Below are positions 9,133 to 16,919 of a DNA stretch of 64,000 nucleotides, piece after piece (position 1 is the stretch's first letter; each line of letters begins with the position of its first letter). The stretch is from NCBI RefSeq assembly GCF_000377565.1, contig NZ_KB898355.1:434001-498000 (forward strand), in the 5' to 3' direction. Made by a program: the position numbers and the translations under genes. The stretch is from Rhizobium sp. 2MFCol3.1 (GTDB taxonomy: Bacteria > Pseudomonadota > Alphaproteobacteria > Rhizobiales > Rhizobiaceae). The notes beneath the pieces were generated by a model. The model made no database searches. It had not been told where the DNA came from and worked only from the letters and a program-made list of their open reading frames with translations.

Positions 9133-10731
9133 ATGAAAACCACGTCCAGAATGTCCCGCATTACTGCGCTCGCGCTCGGCACCGGCCTTGCGCTGATGAT
9201 GCACTCGGCTTCGGCATCCGCCGCCGACGAGAAGGTGTCGATCGCCGTCAACACAATGCAGATCTTCTCGTCGCTAGATCCGGCCAAGGTGACCGATTAC
9301 ACCGGCTACATGGCGATCGTGAACATGTATGACGGTCTCACTACGGTCAGCCCATCAGGCGAAATCGTGCCGCATCTGGCAAAGTCCTGGGATGTGTCCG
9401 ACGACGGCCTGACCTACACGTTCCATCTGCGCGACGATGCGAAGTTTCAGGATGGCACCGCTGTCAAGGCATCCGACATCGCATGGTCGGTGCAGCGCCT
9501 GATCGGCATCAACAAGGGGCCTTCCAACCTCATCGTCGGCCTGATCAAGCCGGAAAACATCACGACGCCGGACGAGCAGACGGTGGTCTTCAAGCTGGAG
9601 CGCAAATTCTCGCCGTTCATGGCGGTGACGCCGATCTTCATGGCGATGAACCAGAAGCTGATCGAGGCCAACACCAAGCCTGAGGACAAGTGGGGCGAAG
9701 CCTATGTCGGCGAGCATTCCGCCGGCTCCGGCCCCTACAAGCTGGTTAGTTACAACCGGTCGGCCGACATGGTGATCGCCCGCAACGCCGACTATTTCCT
9801 CGGCTGGACCAAGGGCAAGCCGATCGACGAAGTCCGCTTCGTGCAGACGAGCGACGACGCCACCGTCAAGGCTCTGGCCGAAAAGGGCGAACTCGGTCTT
9901 ACCTCGCATGGCCTCGGCAACGACACCTATGAAGCGATCGGCAAGATGGACGGCTACAAGCTGATCCAGACCCGGACCGCCGGCGGTTTCGTCATCAAGC
10001 TCAACACAAAGGTCTACCCGACCGACGACGTGCATGTGCGCCGGGCGATTGCTTACGCGACCGACTACAAGACCATTCAGGAAGTGATCTATCCGGGCTT
10101 CGACATGAAGGGCCCGCTCTCGGATGCCTTCAAGGATGCCCATAACGACGGCATCGAGCCTGGTGTCTTCGATCTTGAGAAGGCCAAGGAAGAACTGGCG
10201 AAGTCCAAGTATGCCGGCCAGGAGATCACGCTGGTGAACAGCTACGTCGCGTCTCTCGCCTTCGAGGGCGAAGTGGCGCTGCTGATGCAAGCAAACCTCG
10301 AACAGATCGGTATCAAGCTCGACATCAAGCCGGAGCCGTGGAACCGCATCGTCGAACTCTCCGCCAAGCCGGAGACGACGCCGGCCTCGACCCAGGTCAA
10401 CGTTTCGCCGAGCTATCCTTCGCCGGATGCGATGTTCTACAACCAGTATCACTCCAAGGCATCGGGCACCTGGTGGTCGATGGAATGGTTGCAGGATCCA
10501 GAAGTCGACACGCTGATCGACAAGGCGCGCGGCGAAACCGACGTGGCTGCCCAGAACGCGACCTACAAGGAGCTGCAGACCAAGATCGCCGAGCTTCAGC
10601 CCGACATCTGGGCCGTCGCGCCGAACCGCCGTTACGGCGCCAGCAAGTGCCTGCAGGGCTATGCCTTCATCCCGATGCAGAGCTGGGATCTGAACTTCTC
10701 CAACTTCTATTGGGACTGCAAGGCGAACTGA
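9133..10731 (+). CDS. Peptide-type ABC transporter substrate-binding protein (SBP family 5)
   Basis: A 532-residue periplasmic binding protein of the dipeptide/oligopeptide class. A signal peptide occupies roughly residues 1-31, ending ASASAADEK. The family block around AKSWDVSDDGLTYTFHLRDDAKFQDG is clear, as is the later LVSYNRSADMVIARNADYF. It should capture the ligand for the DppBC-like channel encoded upstream. The start is supported by an AGAGAGGAAC ribosome binding site. A GC-rich hairpin follows the gene, which often stabilises the transcript of an abundant binding protein. The gene lies between the two hydantoinase/DUF917 pairs, which supports one shared substrate or substrate class. 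Confidence 0.9.
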   Translation: MKTTSRMSRITALALGTGLALMMHSASASAADEKVSIAVNTMQIFSSLDPAKVTDYTGYMAIVNMYDGLTTVSPSGEIVPHLAKSWDVSDDGLTYTFHLRDDAKFQDGTAVKASDIAWSVQRLIGINKGPSNLIVGLIKPENITTPDEQTVVFKLERKFSPFMAVTPIFMAMNQKLIEANTKPEDKWGEAYVGEHSAGSGPYKLVSYNRSADMVIARNADYFLGWTKGKPIDEVRFVQTSDDATVKALAEKGELGLTSHGLGNDTYEAIGKMDGYKLIQTRTAGGFVIKLNTKVYPTDDVHVRRAIAYATDYKTIQEVIYPGFDMKGPLSDAFKDAHNDGIEPGVFDLEKAKEELAKSKYAGQEITLVNSYVASLAFEGEVALLMQANLEQIGIKLDIKPEPWNRIVELSAKPETTPASTQVNVSPSYPSPDAMFYNQYHSKASGTWWSMEWLQDPEVDTLIDKARGETDVAAQNATYKELQTKIAELQPDIWAVAPNRRYGASKCLQGYAFIPMQSWDLNFSNFYWDCKAN

Positions 10732-10753
10732 TTTCGCCGCGTCACACGAATTT

Positions 10754-10777
10754 CCGGTCCGCAGCCATGCGGGCCGG
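10754..10777 (+). other. Intercistronic hairpin after binding-protein gene
   Basis: CCGGTCCGC (10754-10762) and GCGGGCCGG (10769-10777) form a nine-pair stem with one G-T pair and a six-base loop. There is only GCTTTG after it, so it is a poor terminator; partial attenuation or 3' end protection of the binding-protein message is more likely. Confidence 0.45.
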
Positions 10778-10794
10778 GCTTTGCCAGCGACTGC

Positions 10795-11883
10795 ATGGAT
10801 AACAAAATGCTTCAGGAATTCCCCGAGGAAAATATCGAACCGCTCGCCACGGGCGCCTGGATTCTGGGCACAGGCGGCGGTGGCAATCCCTATATCTCCA
10901 CGCTCAACCTGCGCCGGCTTTATGCCGAAGGCCGTCGCGTGCAGATCATGGACCCGATGGATCTTGAGGATGACGACATGGTTGCCGTCGTCTCCAAGAT
11001 GGGTGCGCCGCTGGTCGGCCAGGAACGCCTCAGCGATCCCGTCCATCTCGCCCGCGCCGTCGAGGTGATGGAGGATTATCTCGGGCGTCCGTTCCGCGCC
11101 ATCATGAGTGTCGAGATCGGCGGTTCCAACGCGCTCTCGTCCTTTCTCGCAGGCGCCATGCTCGACCGCCCTGTTGTCAATGCCGACGCGATGGGTCGCG
11201 CCTATCCCGAAGCGCAGATGACCTCGTTTGCGATCGGCAACCTGCCGATGTTCCCGCTGTCGTTGGTCGACATCCGCGACAACGAGGTGATCGTCACCCG
11301 CGCCGCGTCGTGGAAGTGGATGGAACGCATCTCGCGCAAGGTCTGCACCGAAGTCGGCTCCACCGCCGCCACCTGCAAGGCGCCCCGCACCGGCCGTGAG
11401 GTCAAGGACTGGGGCATTCATTACACCGTCACCAAGGCGACCGAACTCGGCCGTGCCGTCATCGAGGCGCGCGCGCGTCATGACGATCCGGTCAAGGCCG
11501 TGCTCGACCATGAAGGCGGCAAACAGCTGTTCCGCGGCAAGATCGTCGATGTGGTGCGCGAAACCACCGGCGGCTTCCTGCGCGGCAAGACCGTCATCGA
11601 GGGCATTGATGCCGACAAGGGTTCGCGCATGGAACTGGCCTTCCAGAACGAATGGGCGGTCGCCTTCCGCGATGGCCAGCCCGTTGCCATGACGCCTGAC
11701 CTGCTCTGCCTGCTCGACACCGTCTCGGGCGGCGCCATAGGCACAGAATCCGTGCGTTACGGCCAGCGTGTCACGGTCGTCGCACTGCCGGCACCCGAGC
11801 TTCTGACAACGCCTGCCGGCATCGCCGCCGTTGGCCCCCGCGCCTTCGGTTATGACATCGAATTTACATCGGTATTCCCATGA
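10795..11883 (+). CDS. DUF917 / S-methyl-thiohydantoin desulfurase family protein, copy 2
   Basis: A 362-residue second DUF917 protein. It shares the hallmark GTGGGGNPYISTLNLRRLY near the N-terminus, then KMGAPLVGQERL, EIGGSNALS, and the closing YGQRVTVVALPAPELL. It differs from copy 1 across most of the variable middle, so it is an old paralogue rather than a recent duplicate. It has no clear ribosome binding site before the ATG at 10795; the ATG at 10807 is an alternative. Its stop overlaps the ATG of the second HyuA-type gene (ATGA). The gene order here is DUF917 then HyuA, opposite to the first pair. Confidence 0.83.
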   Translation: MDNKMLQEFPEENIEPLATGAWILGTGGGGNPYISTLNLRRLYAEGRRVQIMDPMDLEDDDMVAVVSKMGAPLVGQERLSDPVHLARAVEVMEDYLGRPFRAIMSVEIGGSNALSSFLAGAMLDRPVVNADAMGRAYPEAQMTSFAIGNLPMFPLSLVDIRDNEVIVTRAASWKWMERISRKVCTEVGSTAATCKAPRTGREVKDWGIHYTVTKATELGRAVIEARARHDDPVKAVLDHEGGKQLFRGKIVDVVRETTGGFLRGKTVIEGIDADKGSRMELAFQNEWAVAFRDGQPVAMTPDLLCLLDTVSGGAIGTESVRYGQRVTVVALPAPELLTTPAGIAAVGPRAFGYDIEFTSVFP

Positions 11884-13418
11884 AACGCATCGGTATTGAC
11901 GTTGGCGGCACCAATACGGATGCCGTGCTGATCGACGGTGACACGATCCTCTCCTCGATCAAGGTTCCGACCACGCAGGACGTGATGTCCGGCGTCAAGT
12001 CGGCGCTCGCGCATGTGTCCGGCTCGATCGGCAACACACCGCGCCCGCTTGATGCAGTGATGATCGGCACCACCCACTTCACCAATGCCGTGGTCGAGCG
12101 CGCCCGGCTGGAACGTGTTGCGGCGATCCGCATCGCGCTGCCGAGTGGTTCCTCGCTGCCACCGATGTGCGACTGGCCGGAAGATCTGCGTGCTGCCGTT
12201 GATCCTTTGATCTTCATGGTGCATGGCGGTCATGAATATGACGGCAGCCCGATCGTACCGATGATCCCGGACGAGATCCGCGAAGCGGCAATGAAGATCC
12301 GTGATGCCGGCATTACCTCGATCGCGATCTCCGCGACCTTTTCGCCGCTGACGACGGAATGCGAGACGGTTGCGGCCGAGATCGTCCGTTCGATCATTCC
12401 GGAAGCCCGTATCACGCTGTCGCATACGCTGGGCCGCATCGGCCTTCTGGAGCGTGAAAACGTGGCGCTGCTGAACGCCGCCCTGCAATCGCTCGGCAAG
12501 ACCACCGTACAGGCGTTTTCCGACGCATTGCGTGAAGCCTCGATTGCCGCCCCGTTCTTCCTCACCCAGAACGACGGCACCGTGGCGCTGGCGGATGTGG
12601 CGGCAGCCAACCCGGTCCACAGCTTCGCCTCCGGCCCGACCAACTCGATGCGCGGCGCGGCTTTCCTCACCGGTCTCACTGATGCGATGGTCGTCGATGT
12701 CGGCGGCACCACGTCGGATATCGGCTGCCTCATCGGCGGCTTCCCGCGCGAGGCCAACAACATCGTGCATGTCGGCGGTGTGCGCACTCTGTTCCGGATG
12801 CCCGACCTTCTGCCGATCGCGCTTGGCGGCGGCACGATCATCGATCCCGAAACCGGCAAGATCGGCCCACGTTCGGTCGGTTACCGCATCCTCTCGGAAG
12901 CGCTTGTTTTTGGCGGCAATACGCTGACGACATCGGACGTTGCCGTTGCGGCCGGCCTGATCGAAATGGGCGACAAGGATCGAGTGAAGGGTCTCGATCC
13001 GGCCTTCGTCAAGGCCAGCCTTGAGCGCATCCGCGACATGGTCACCGACAGCTTTGACCAGATGAAGACCTCTGCCGAGGATGTGCCGCTCATCGCGGTT
13101 GGCGGCGGCGCTTTCCTGATCCCGGAAAAGGTTTTGGGCGCTTCGGAAGTGCTGCGTGTCGAAAATGCCGGTGTCGCCAATGCACTTGGTGCCGCCATGG
13201 CGCAGGTCTCGGGCGAAGTGGATCAGGTGTTTTCCGGCATCAGCCGCGACGAGGCTCTCGCTACCGCGGAGGCGGAAGCGCAGGCGGCGGCCGTTGCTTC
13301 CGGCGCAAGTCGCGACAGCCTGAAGACGCTCGAAGTCGAGGATATCCCGATCGCCTATCTGCCGGGCGGTGCGCGGCGTGTGCGCGTGCGAGTCATCGGT
13401 GATATCGAACTCGCCTGA
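11880..13418 (+). CDS. Hydantoinase/oxoprolinase A-type protein, copy 2
   Basis: A 512-residue HyuA/OplA-family protein, paralogous to copy 1. It starts RIGIDVGGTNTDAVLIDG and keeps the IGTTHFTNAVVERARLERV block, FLTQNDGT, FASGPTNSMRGAAFLTG and DVGGTTSDIG, all of which have near-identical counterparts in copy 1. Residues outside these motifs have diverged widely. As in copy 1 the long C-terminal domain of classical HyuA and a HyuB subunit are missing. It is coupled to DUF917 copy 2 through an ATGA overlap. Two HyuA/DUF917 pairs in one operon suggest two successive ring-opening steps or two related substrates. Confidence 0.87.
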   Translation: MKRIGIDVGGTNTDAVLIDGDTILSSIKVPTTQDVMSGVKSALAHVSGSIGNTPRPLDAVMIGTTHFTNAVVERARLERVAAIRIALPSGSSLPPMCDWPEDLRAAVDPLIFMVHGGHEYDGSPIVPMIPDEIREAAMKIRDAGITSIAISATFSPLTTECETVAAEIVRSIIPEARITLSHTLGRIGLLERENVALLNAALQSLGKTTVQAFSDALREASIAAPFFLTQNDGTVALADVAAANPVHSFASGPTNSMRGAAFLTGLTDAMVVDVGGTTSDIGCLIGGFPREANNIVHVGGVRTLFRMPDLLPIALGGGTIIDPETGKIGPRSVGYRILSEALVFGGNTLTTSDVAVAAGLIEMGDKDRVKGLDPAFVKASLERIRDMVTDSFDQMKTSAEDVPLIAVGGGAFLIPEKVLGASEVLRVENAGVANALGAAMAQVSGEVDQVFSGISRDEALATAEAEAQAAAVASGASRDSLKTLEVEDIPIAYLPGGARRVRVRVIGDIELA

Positions 13419-13441
13419 TTGCGCGTGAGATCAAGTTTTGC

Positions 13442-13461
13442 ACCCCGCGTAGCCGCGGGGT
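13442..13461 (+). other. Perfect 8-bp hairpin before asparaginase gene
   Basis: ACCCCGCG (13442-13449), loop TAGC, CGCGGGGT (13454-13461). The stem is perfect but no T-run follows, so it probably tunes expression or RNA stability between the second HyuA-type gene and the peptidase gene. Confidence 0.45.
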
Positions 13462-13511
13462 AGCGCCTGGGACGCGAACCGATCCCGCCACGTAACAAAG
13501 GGAGATGCTCC

Positions 13512-14468
13512 ATGAGCAAGATTGCACTCGCCATCCACGGTGGTTGTGGCGTTATGCCCAAACAGGATCTGAGCGAAGCGGAATGGGCGGCGGCGCGCGT
13601 CGATCTTCACCGATCGCTACAAGCCGGCTGGGCGATCCTTAATGCTGGCGGAACAGCGCTGGATGCGGTCGAGGCCGCGGTCGTGGTGATGGAAGACAGC
13701 CCGCATTTCAACGCCGGTCATGGCGCCGCGCTGAATACCGATAGCGAACACGAGCTTGATGCTTCGATCATGGATGGACGCACGCTTGAGGCTGGTGCGG
13801 TGACGCTTGTCAAACGCATCCGTAATCCGGTGAAGGCCGCGCGGCGTGTCATGGAGAAGGGCGACGCCGTGTTGCTGGGCGGTGCCGCCGCCGATGAATT
13901 CGCCAAGGTCGAAGGTCTCGATATCGTTGCGCCCGCTTACTTCACCACCGAACGACGCGTGGAGGCTCTGGCTGCGATGAAGGCACATGCCGCCGCAGGC
14001 ACCGCAGCCAAGGCCAGCGAGTCGGAAAAACACGGCACGGTCGGCGCGGTCGCGCTCGATGCGGCCGGACACCTTGCCGCGGCAACCTCGACCGGCGGCT
14101 ACAACAACAAGCCTTCAGGCCGCATCGGCGACACACCGATCCCGGGCGCTGGGACCTATGCGCGCGACGGGATTTGCGCGGTGTCGGGGACGGGCAAGGG
14201 CGAATATTTTATCCGCTACGCTGTCGGCCACGAAGTCGCGAGCCGGGTGCGATACCTCAAGGAAAGCGTCGACCAGTCGGCCACATCAGTCATCATGGAG
14301 GAGCTGAAACCCCATGATATCGGCGCCGGCCTTGTCGCGGTTGGCGCGGACGGATCAGTGAGCGCGCCCTACAATACCGACGGCATGTTTCGCGGCTGGG
14401 TCGAGGATGACGGCAAGTTCTTTGTCGCGACGCACGAAGACGTCTTCGTCTTGTCGGACCGCGACTAG
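13512..14468 (+). CDS. Isoaspartyl peptidase / plant-type L-asparaginase (Ntn hydrolase)
   Basis: A 318-residue threonine-nucleophile hydrolase that removes beta-aspartyl residues from peptides and can deamidate asparagine. The N-terminus ALAIHGGCG and the block FNAGHGAALNTDSEHELDASIMDG are typical. Autocleavage should occur in KHGTVGAVALD before Thr176, which becomes the nucleophile, and the substrate-binding stretch TSTGGYNNKPSGRIGDTPIPGAGTYA follows. It matches the family's usual length. It has a GGGAGA ribosome binding site and ends the plus-strand operon, 45 bases before the convergent LacI gene. It could split the N-carbamoyl or beta-linked amide product made by the ring-opening enzymes; that role is inferred from position. 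Confidence 0.9.
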   Translation: MSKIALAIHGGCGVMPKQDLSEAEWAAARVDLHRSLQAGWAILNAGGTALDAVEAAVVVMEDSPHFNAGHGAALNTDSEHELDASIMDGRTLEAGAVTLVKRIRNPVKAARRVMEKGDAVLLGGAAADEFAKVEGLDIVAPAYFTTERRVEALAAMKAHAAAGTAAKASESEKHGTVGAVALDAAGHLAAATSTGGYNNKPSGRIGDTPIPGAGTYARDGICAVSGTGKGEYFIRYAVGHEVASRVRYLKESVDQSATSVIMEELKPHDIGAGLVAVGADGSVSAPYNTDGMFRGWVEDDGKFFVATHEDVFVLSDRD

Positions 14469-14487
14469 AATATACAAATTGCCTGGC

Positions 14488-14510
14488 GGCCGGCGCGGGA
14501 AGCACCGGCC
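14488..14510. terminator. GC-rich stem between convergent genes
   Basis: GGCCGG (14488-14493) pairs with CCGGCC (14505-14510) in the 45-base gap between the peptidase gene and the convergent LacI gene. No strong T-run is visible, so it is at best a weak bidirectional terminator. Confidence 0.3.
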
Positions 14511-14513
14511 GGA

Positions 14514-15551
14514 TCAGGCCGATTGCCTCAGAATGATCTCGGCATTCAACAGCACCTGCTCAGGGACATCTGACGACGCGCCTTCACTTTCCTGATCCAT
14601 CTTGTGGAGCAGGAGCTGCATGGCGATGCGGCCGATATCGTTGTAGCTCTGCGCAACCGTCGTGATCGGTGGGCAGGCGTAGCGCGATAGCGGGTGGTCG
14701 TCGTGGCCGGCGATCCTGAGGCTGCAGTCGGGCGCACGGCCGATTTTCACGCCCGCCTGATAGGCGGCCGCGATGGCGCCGAACGCCACGCGGTCATTAG
14801 CGCAGAGCACGGTCGAGGTCGGGAAGCCGCCCTGTTCGAGGATGCGCTTGGTTTCATCGTAGCCGAACTTCTCGAAATCCCAGCCGGCGGCCTTTTCGAT
14901 CGGCAGCACGATCGGCTCCATCCTCAGCTCCGTCATCGCCTCGATATAGGCCATTTCGCGTGTCGATGCGTTCGTGTTGACGGGCGGCATGCCGAGATAG
15001 CATGGCGGCTCGCCGGAGCGGCAGAGATAATCGACAATCAGGCGAAAGCTCTGGCGGTTGTTGGTGCCGACAAAAGGCGAGACATCATCGAGCGGCGAAT
15101 CGACGAAGATCAACGGGATCGAGGCCGACAGCGCCAGAAGGGTTTCGTGGTGCGACTGCACGCCAAGCGGCGCGATGATCGCCCCGGCGACATTCATCGA
15201 TTTGAGTGTCTCGATCGCGCGTGCTTCCATCGAAGCATTGCCGTCCGACGATAGCACGAAGGCAAGCAGACCGGCGTCGTTGGCGATGAGTTCGACGCGG
15301 CGCGTCAGCGCCATGTAGAACGGGTCCGTCGAGTTGGGAATGATGATCCCGATGATGTTGCTGCGCCGGCGGTTGAGATTGACGGCGAACATGTTCGGCC
15401 GAAAACCGCTCTCCTTGAGGGCCGCTTCGATGATATCGCGGGTCTTGCGCCGCACGGAGCTCGGGTCGTTGAAGTACTTCGAGACGGTCGGCCGCGACAG
15501 GCCGACATATTCGGAAAAGTCCTCCATCGTTCTGATCGGCCTGTCTGACAA
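14514..15551 (-). CDS. LacI-family transcriptional regulator
   Basis: A 345-residue LacI/GalR repressor. The N-terminal helix-turn-helix covers about residues 9-35 (DFSEYVGLSRPTVSKYFNDP), followed by the hinge region ending RRSNIIGIIIPN and a periplasmic-binding-protein-like sugar sensor domain with FVLSSDGNASMEARAIETL and CANDRVAFGAI. It is the last gene of the minus-strand sugar cluster, 86 bases after the GatZ-like gene, and probably controls that cluster in response to the sugar or its phosphate. Inverted repeats in the 86-base gap suggest autoregulation. The convergent operon on its other side is less likely to be its target because its own regulator lies next to it. Confidence 0.87.
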   Translation of the reverse strand: MSDRPIRTMEDFSEYVGLSRPTVSKYFNDPSSVRRKTRDIIEAALKESGFRPNMFAVNLNRRRSNIIGIIIPNSTDPFYMALTRRVELIANDAGLLAFVLSSDGNASMEARAIETLKSMNVAGAIIAPLGVQSHHETLLALSASIPLIFVDSPLDDVSPFVGTNNRQSFRLIVDYLCRSGEPPCYLGMPPVNTNASTREMAYIEAMTELRMEPIVLPIEKAAGWDFEKFGYDETKRILEQGGFPTSTVLCANDRVAFGAIAAAYQAGVKIGRAPDCSLRIAGHDDHPLSRYACPPITTVAQSYNDIGRIAMQLLLHKMDQESEGASSDVPEQVLLNAEIILRQSA

Positions 15552-15580
15552 ACGCGCGTCCCACTCATTTTTTATTTAAT

Positions 15581-15610
15581 CGATTGAAATCGTTGATACA
15601 GTTCAATCAA
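15581..15610. promoter_or_regulatory. Candidate LacI-type operators upstream of the regulator
   Basis: CGATTGAAATCG (15581-15592) is an inverted repeat of CGATT with a two-base spacer, and TTGAT (15593-15597) with ATCAA (15606-15610) forms a second one. Both lie just upstream of the LacI start at 15551, where an autoregulatory site would sit. Confidence 0.35.
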
Positions 15611-15637
15611 AACTTTTGCGCCGGTGCAAGCCGCGCC

Positions 15638-16918
15638 TTAGGCGCGGCAGGCTTCGAAGTAATCTTCCAGCACGCGGTCGACGGCCGCAAGCGCCAGCGA
15701 ACGGGCATCCGGTTTGACCTTGCCGTCGCGCACACCGACATAGGCGCCGGTCAGGTACTGGTTGATCAGGGTCTCCGGGATCTGCACGCCATCCAGCAAT
15801 GAGAACAGCGTCTTCACGGCCGCGTCGATCTCCGGCTGCGGCCAGTAGTAGCGGATACGGTCGCTATAGCTGAAGTGGCGCTGGATGTGCTTATCGGCGT
15901 CCGTTCCGTGATAATACTTGTCCCAGTTCTTCGGATCGGCAGTCAGCACGCGCTCGATGGTGGCAACCAGCGTTTCCTTGCGCTTGTCTGGAAACAGGAA
16001 CGCGGCGATCTGGTCGAGCCCGTAATAGGCTTCGCGCAGCGCGAATGTCAGGCCGGGGCCGACCTTCAGGATGGCGAAGCCGTCCATGACCAGCTGCCGC
16101 AGCATGTCGCGGGTCTGGTAGTCGGTGGAGTGAGCTTCGAAGACCATGCCTGGCATGTCCGAAAGCGTGGCGCTCAATGCCGCCGCTTTTTCCGGGGCGT
16201 AGGCGATGACGTTCTCGTTGCCGAACTCAACACCCGGCTGGACCACGGCGCCGACCACACGGGAGAACGCGTCCGACACGCCGGCGGCCTCGAAGGCCTG
16301 GCGGTGGATGGCAATGGTTTCGCGCGCAGCGTCCGGCTTGGTCACCTCAAGCTCTTCGATCTCTTCCATGGCGCCGCCGGGGATCGGCACTTCGGTGCCG
16401 ACGATATAAACAGGCTTGATGCCATCCGAGCCCTTCAACGCGGCCTCGGCCACTGAGGCGAGCTTTGCGGCGCGCTCAGCGGTGATCGCGTCGGGCAGGG
16501 CGACCGGCTCGCCGGCGCAGCCCATGCTGGTATCGAGATGCAGCTTTGTGAAGCCAGCCTTGGCGAAAGCCTCGATCATCACGCAGGCCTTGGCCATCGC
16601 CTCGTCGGCGGGCAGGCTCTTCCATGGATTGGGTCCGAGATGGTCGCCACCGAGGATCAGCTTTTCAAGCGGAAAGCTGGTCTCGGCCGCTATCTTCTCC
16701 ACGAAGGCACGAAAGTCGGCCGGCGTCATGCCGGTATAGCCGCCGTCCTGGTTCACCTGGTTGCAGGTGGCCTCGACGAGCAGGTGGGTATCTTGCTTCA
16801 GGGCATGCAGCATCGACGCCTCGATGACGAGGGGATGGGCCGAGCAGATCGAGGGAATGCCTTTCACGCCGGTGCCGTGGCGCCATTGTGCGATTTCCGT
16901 GAGGTAGCTCTTCTGCAT
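15638..16918 (-). CDS. gatZ: GatZ/KbaZ-like tagatose-6-phosphate protein, probable 4-epimerase
   Basis: A 426-residue member of the GatZ/KbaZ family. I start it at the ATG at 16918, MQKSYLTEIAQWRHG, because it lies one base after the stop of the kinase gene; the longer upstream frame gives an unlikely proline-rich N-terminus. Visible blocks include ICSAHPLVIEA, LILGGDHLGPNPW, LDTSMGCAGEP and the later EAHSTDYQT, all with the His/Asp/Glu residues of a metal-dependent TIM barrel. In E. coli this protein is a non-catalytic helper of tagatose-bisphosphate aldolase, but in Agrobacterium a homologue next to a tagatose kinase was shown to be a tagatose-6-phosphate 4-epimerase. No aldolase gene is present here, so the epimerase role fits better. 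Confidence 0.82.
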   Translation of the reverse strand: MQKSYLTEIAQWRHGTGVKGIPSICSAHPLVIEASMLHALKQDTHLLVEATCNQVNQDGGYTGMTPADFRAFVEKIAAETSFPLEKLILGGDHLGPNPWKSLPADEAMAKACVMIEAFAKAGFTKLHLDTSMGCAGEPVALPDAITAERAAKLASVAEAALKGSDGIKPVYIVGTEVPIPGGAMEEIEELEVTKPDAARETIAIHRQAFEAAGVSDAFSRVVGAVVQPGVEFGNENVIAYAPEKAAALSATLSDMPGMVFEAHSTDYQTRDMLRQLVMDGFAILKVGPGLTFALREAYYGLDQIAAFLFPDKRKETLVATIERVLTADPKNWDKYYHGTDADKHIQRHFSYSDRIRYYWPQPEIDAAVKTLFSLLDGVQIPETLINQYLTGAYVGVRDGKVKPDARSLALAAVDRVLEDYFEACRA

Positions 16919-16919
16919 G

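Noticed and set aside
9355-11511. A 718-codon open frame on the minus strand across the SBP and DUF917 genes
   Set aside because: It lies opposite two clear genes, has low-complexity Asp/His/Arg-rich composition and no family features; this is the usual antisense shadow in GC-rich DNA.
15638-16918. Calling the GatZ-like gene a tagatose-bisphosphate aldolase
   Set aside because: No catalytic KbaY/GatY partner is present, and the kinase neighbour fits the epimerase route better.
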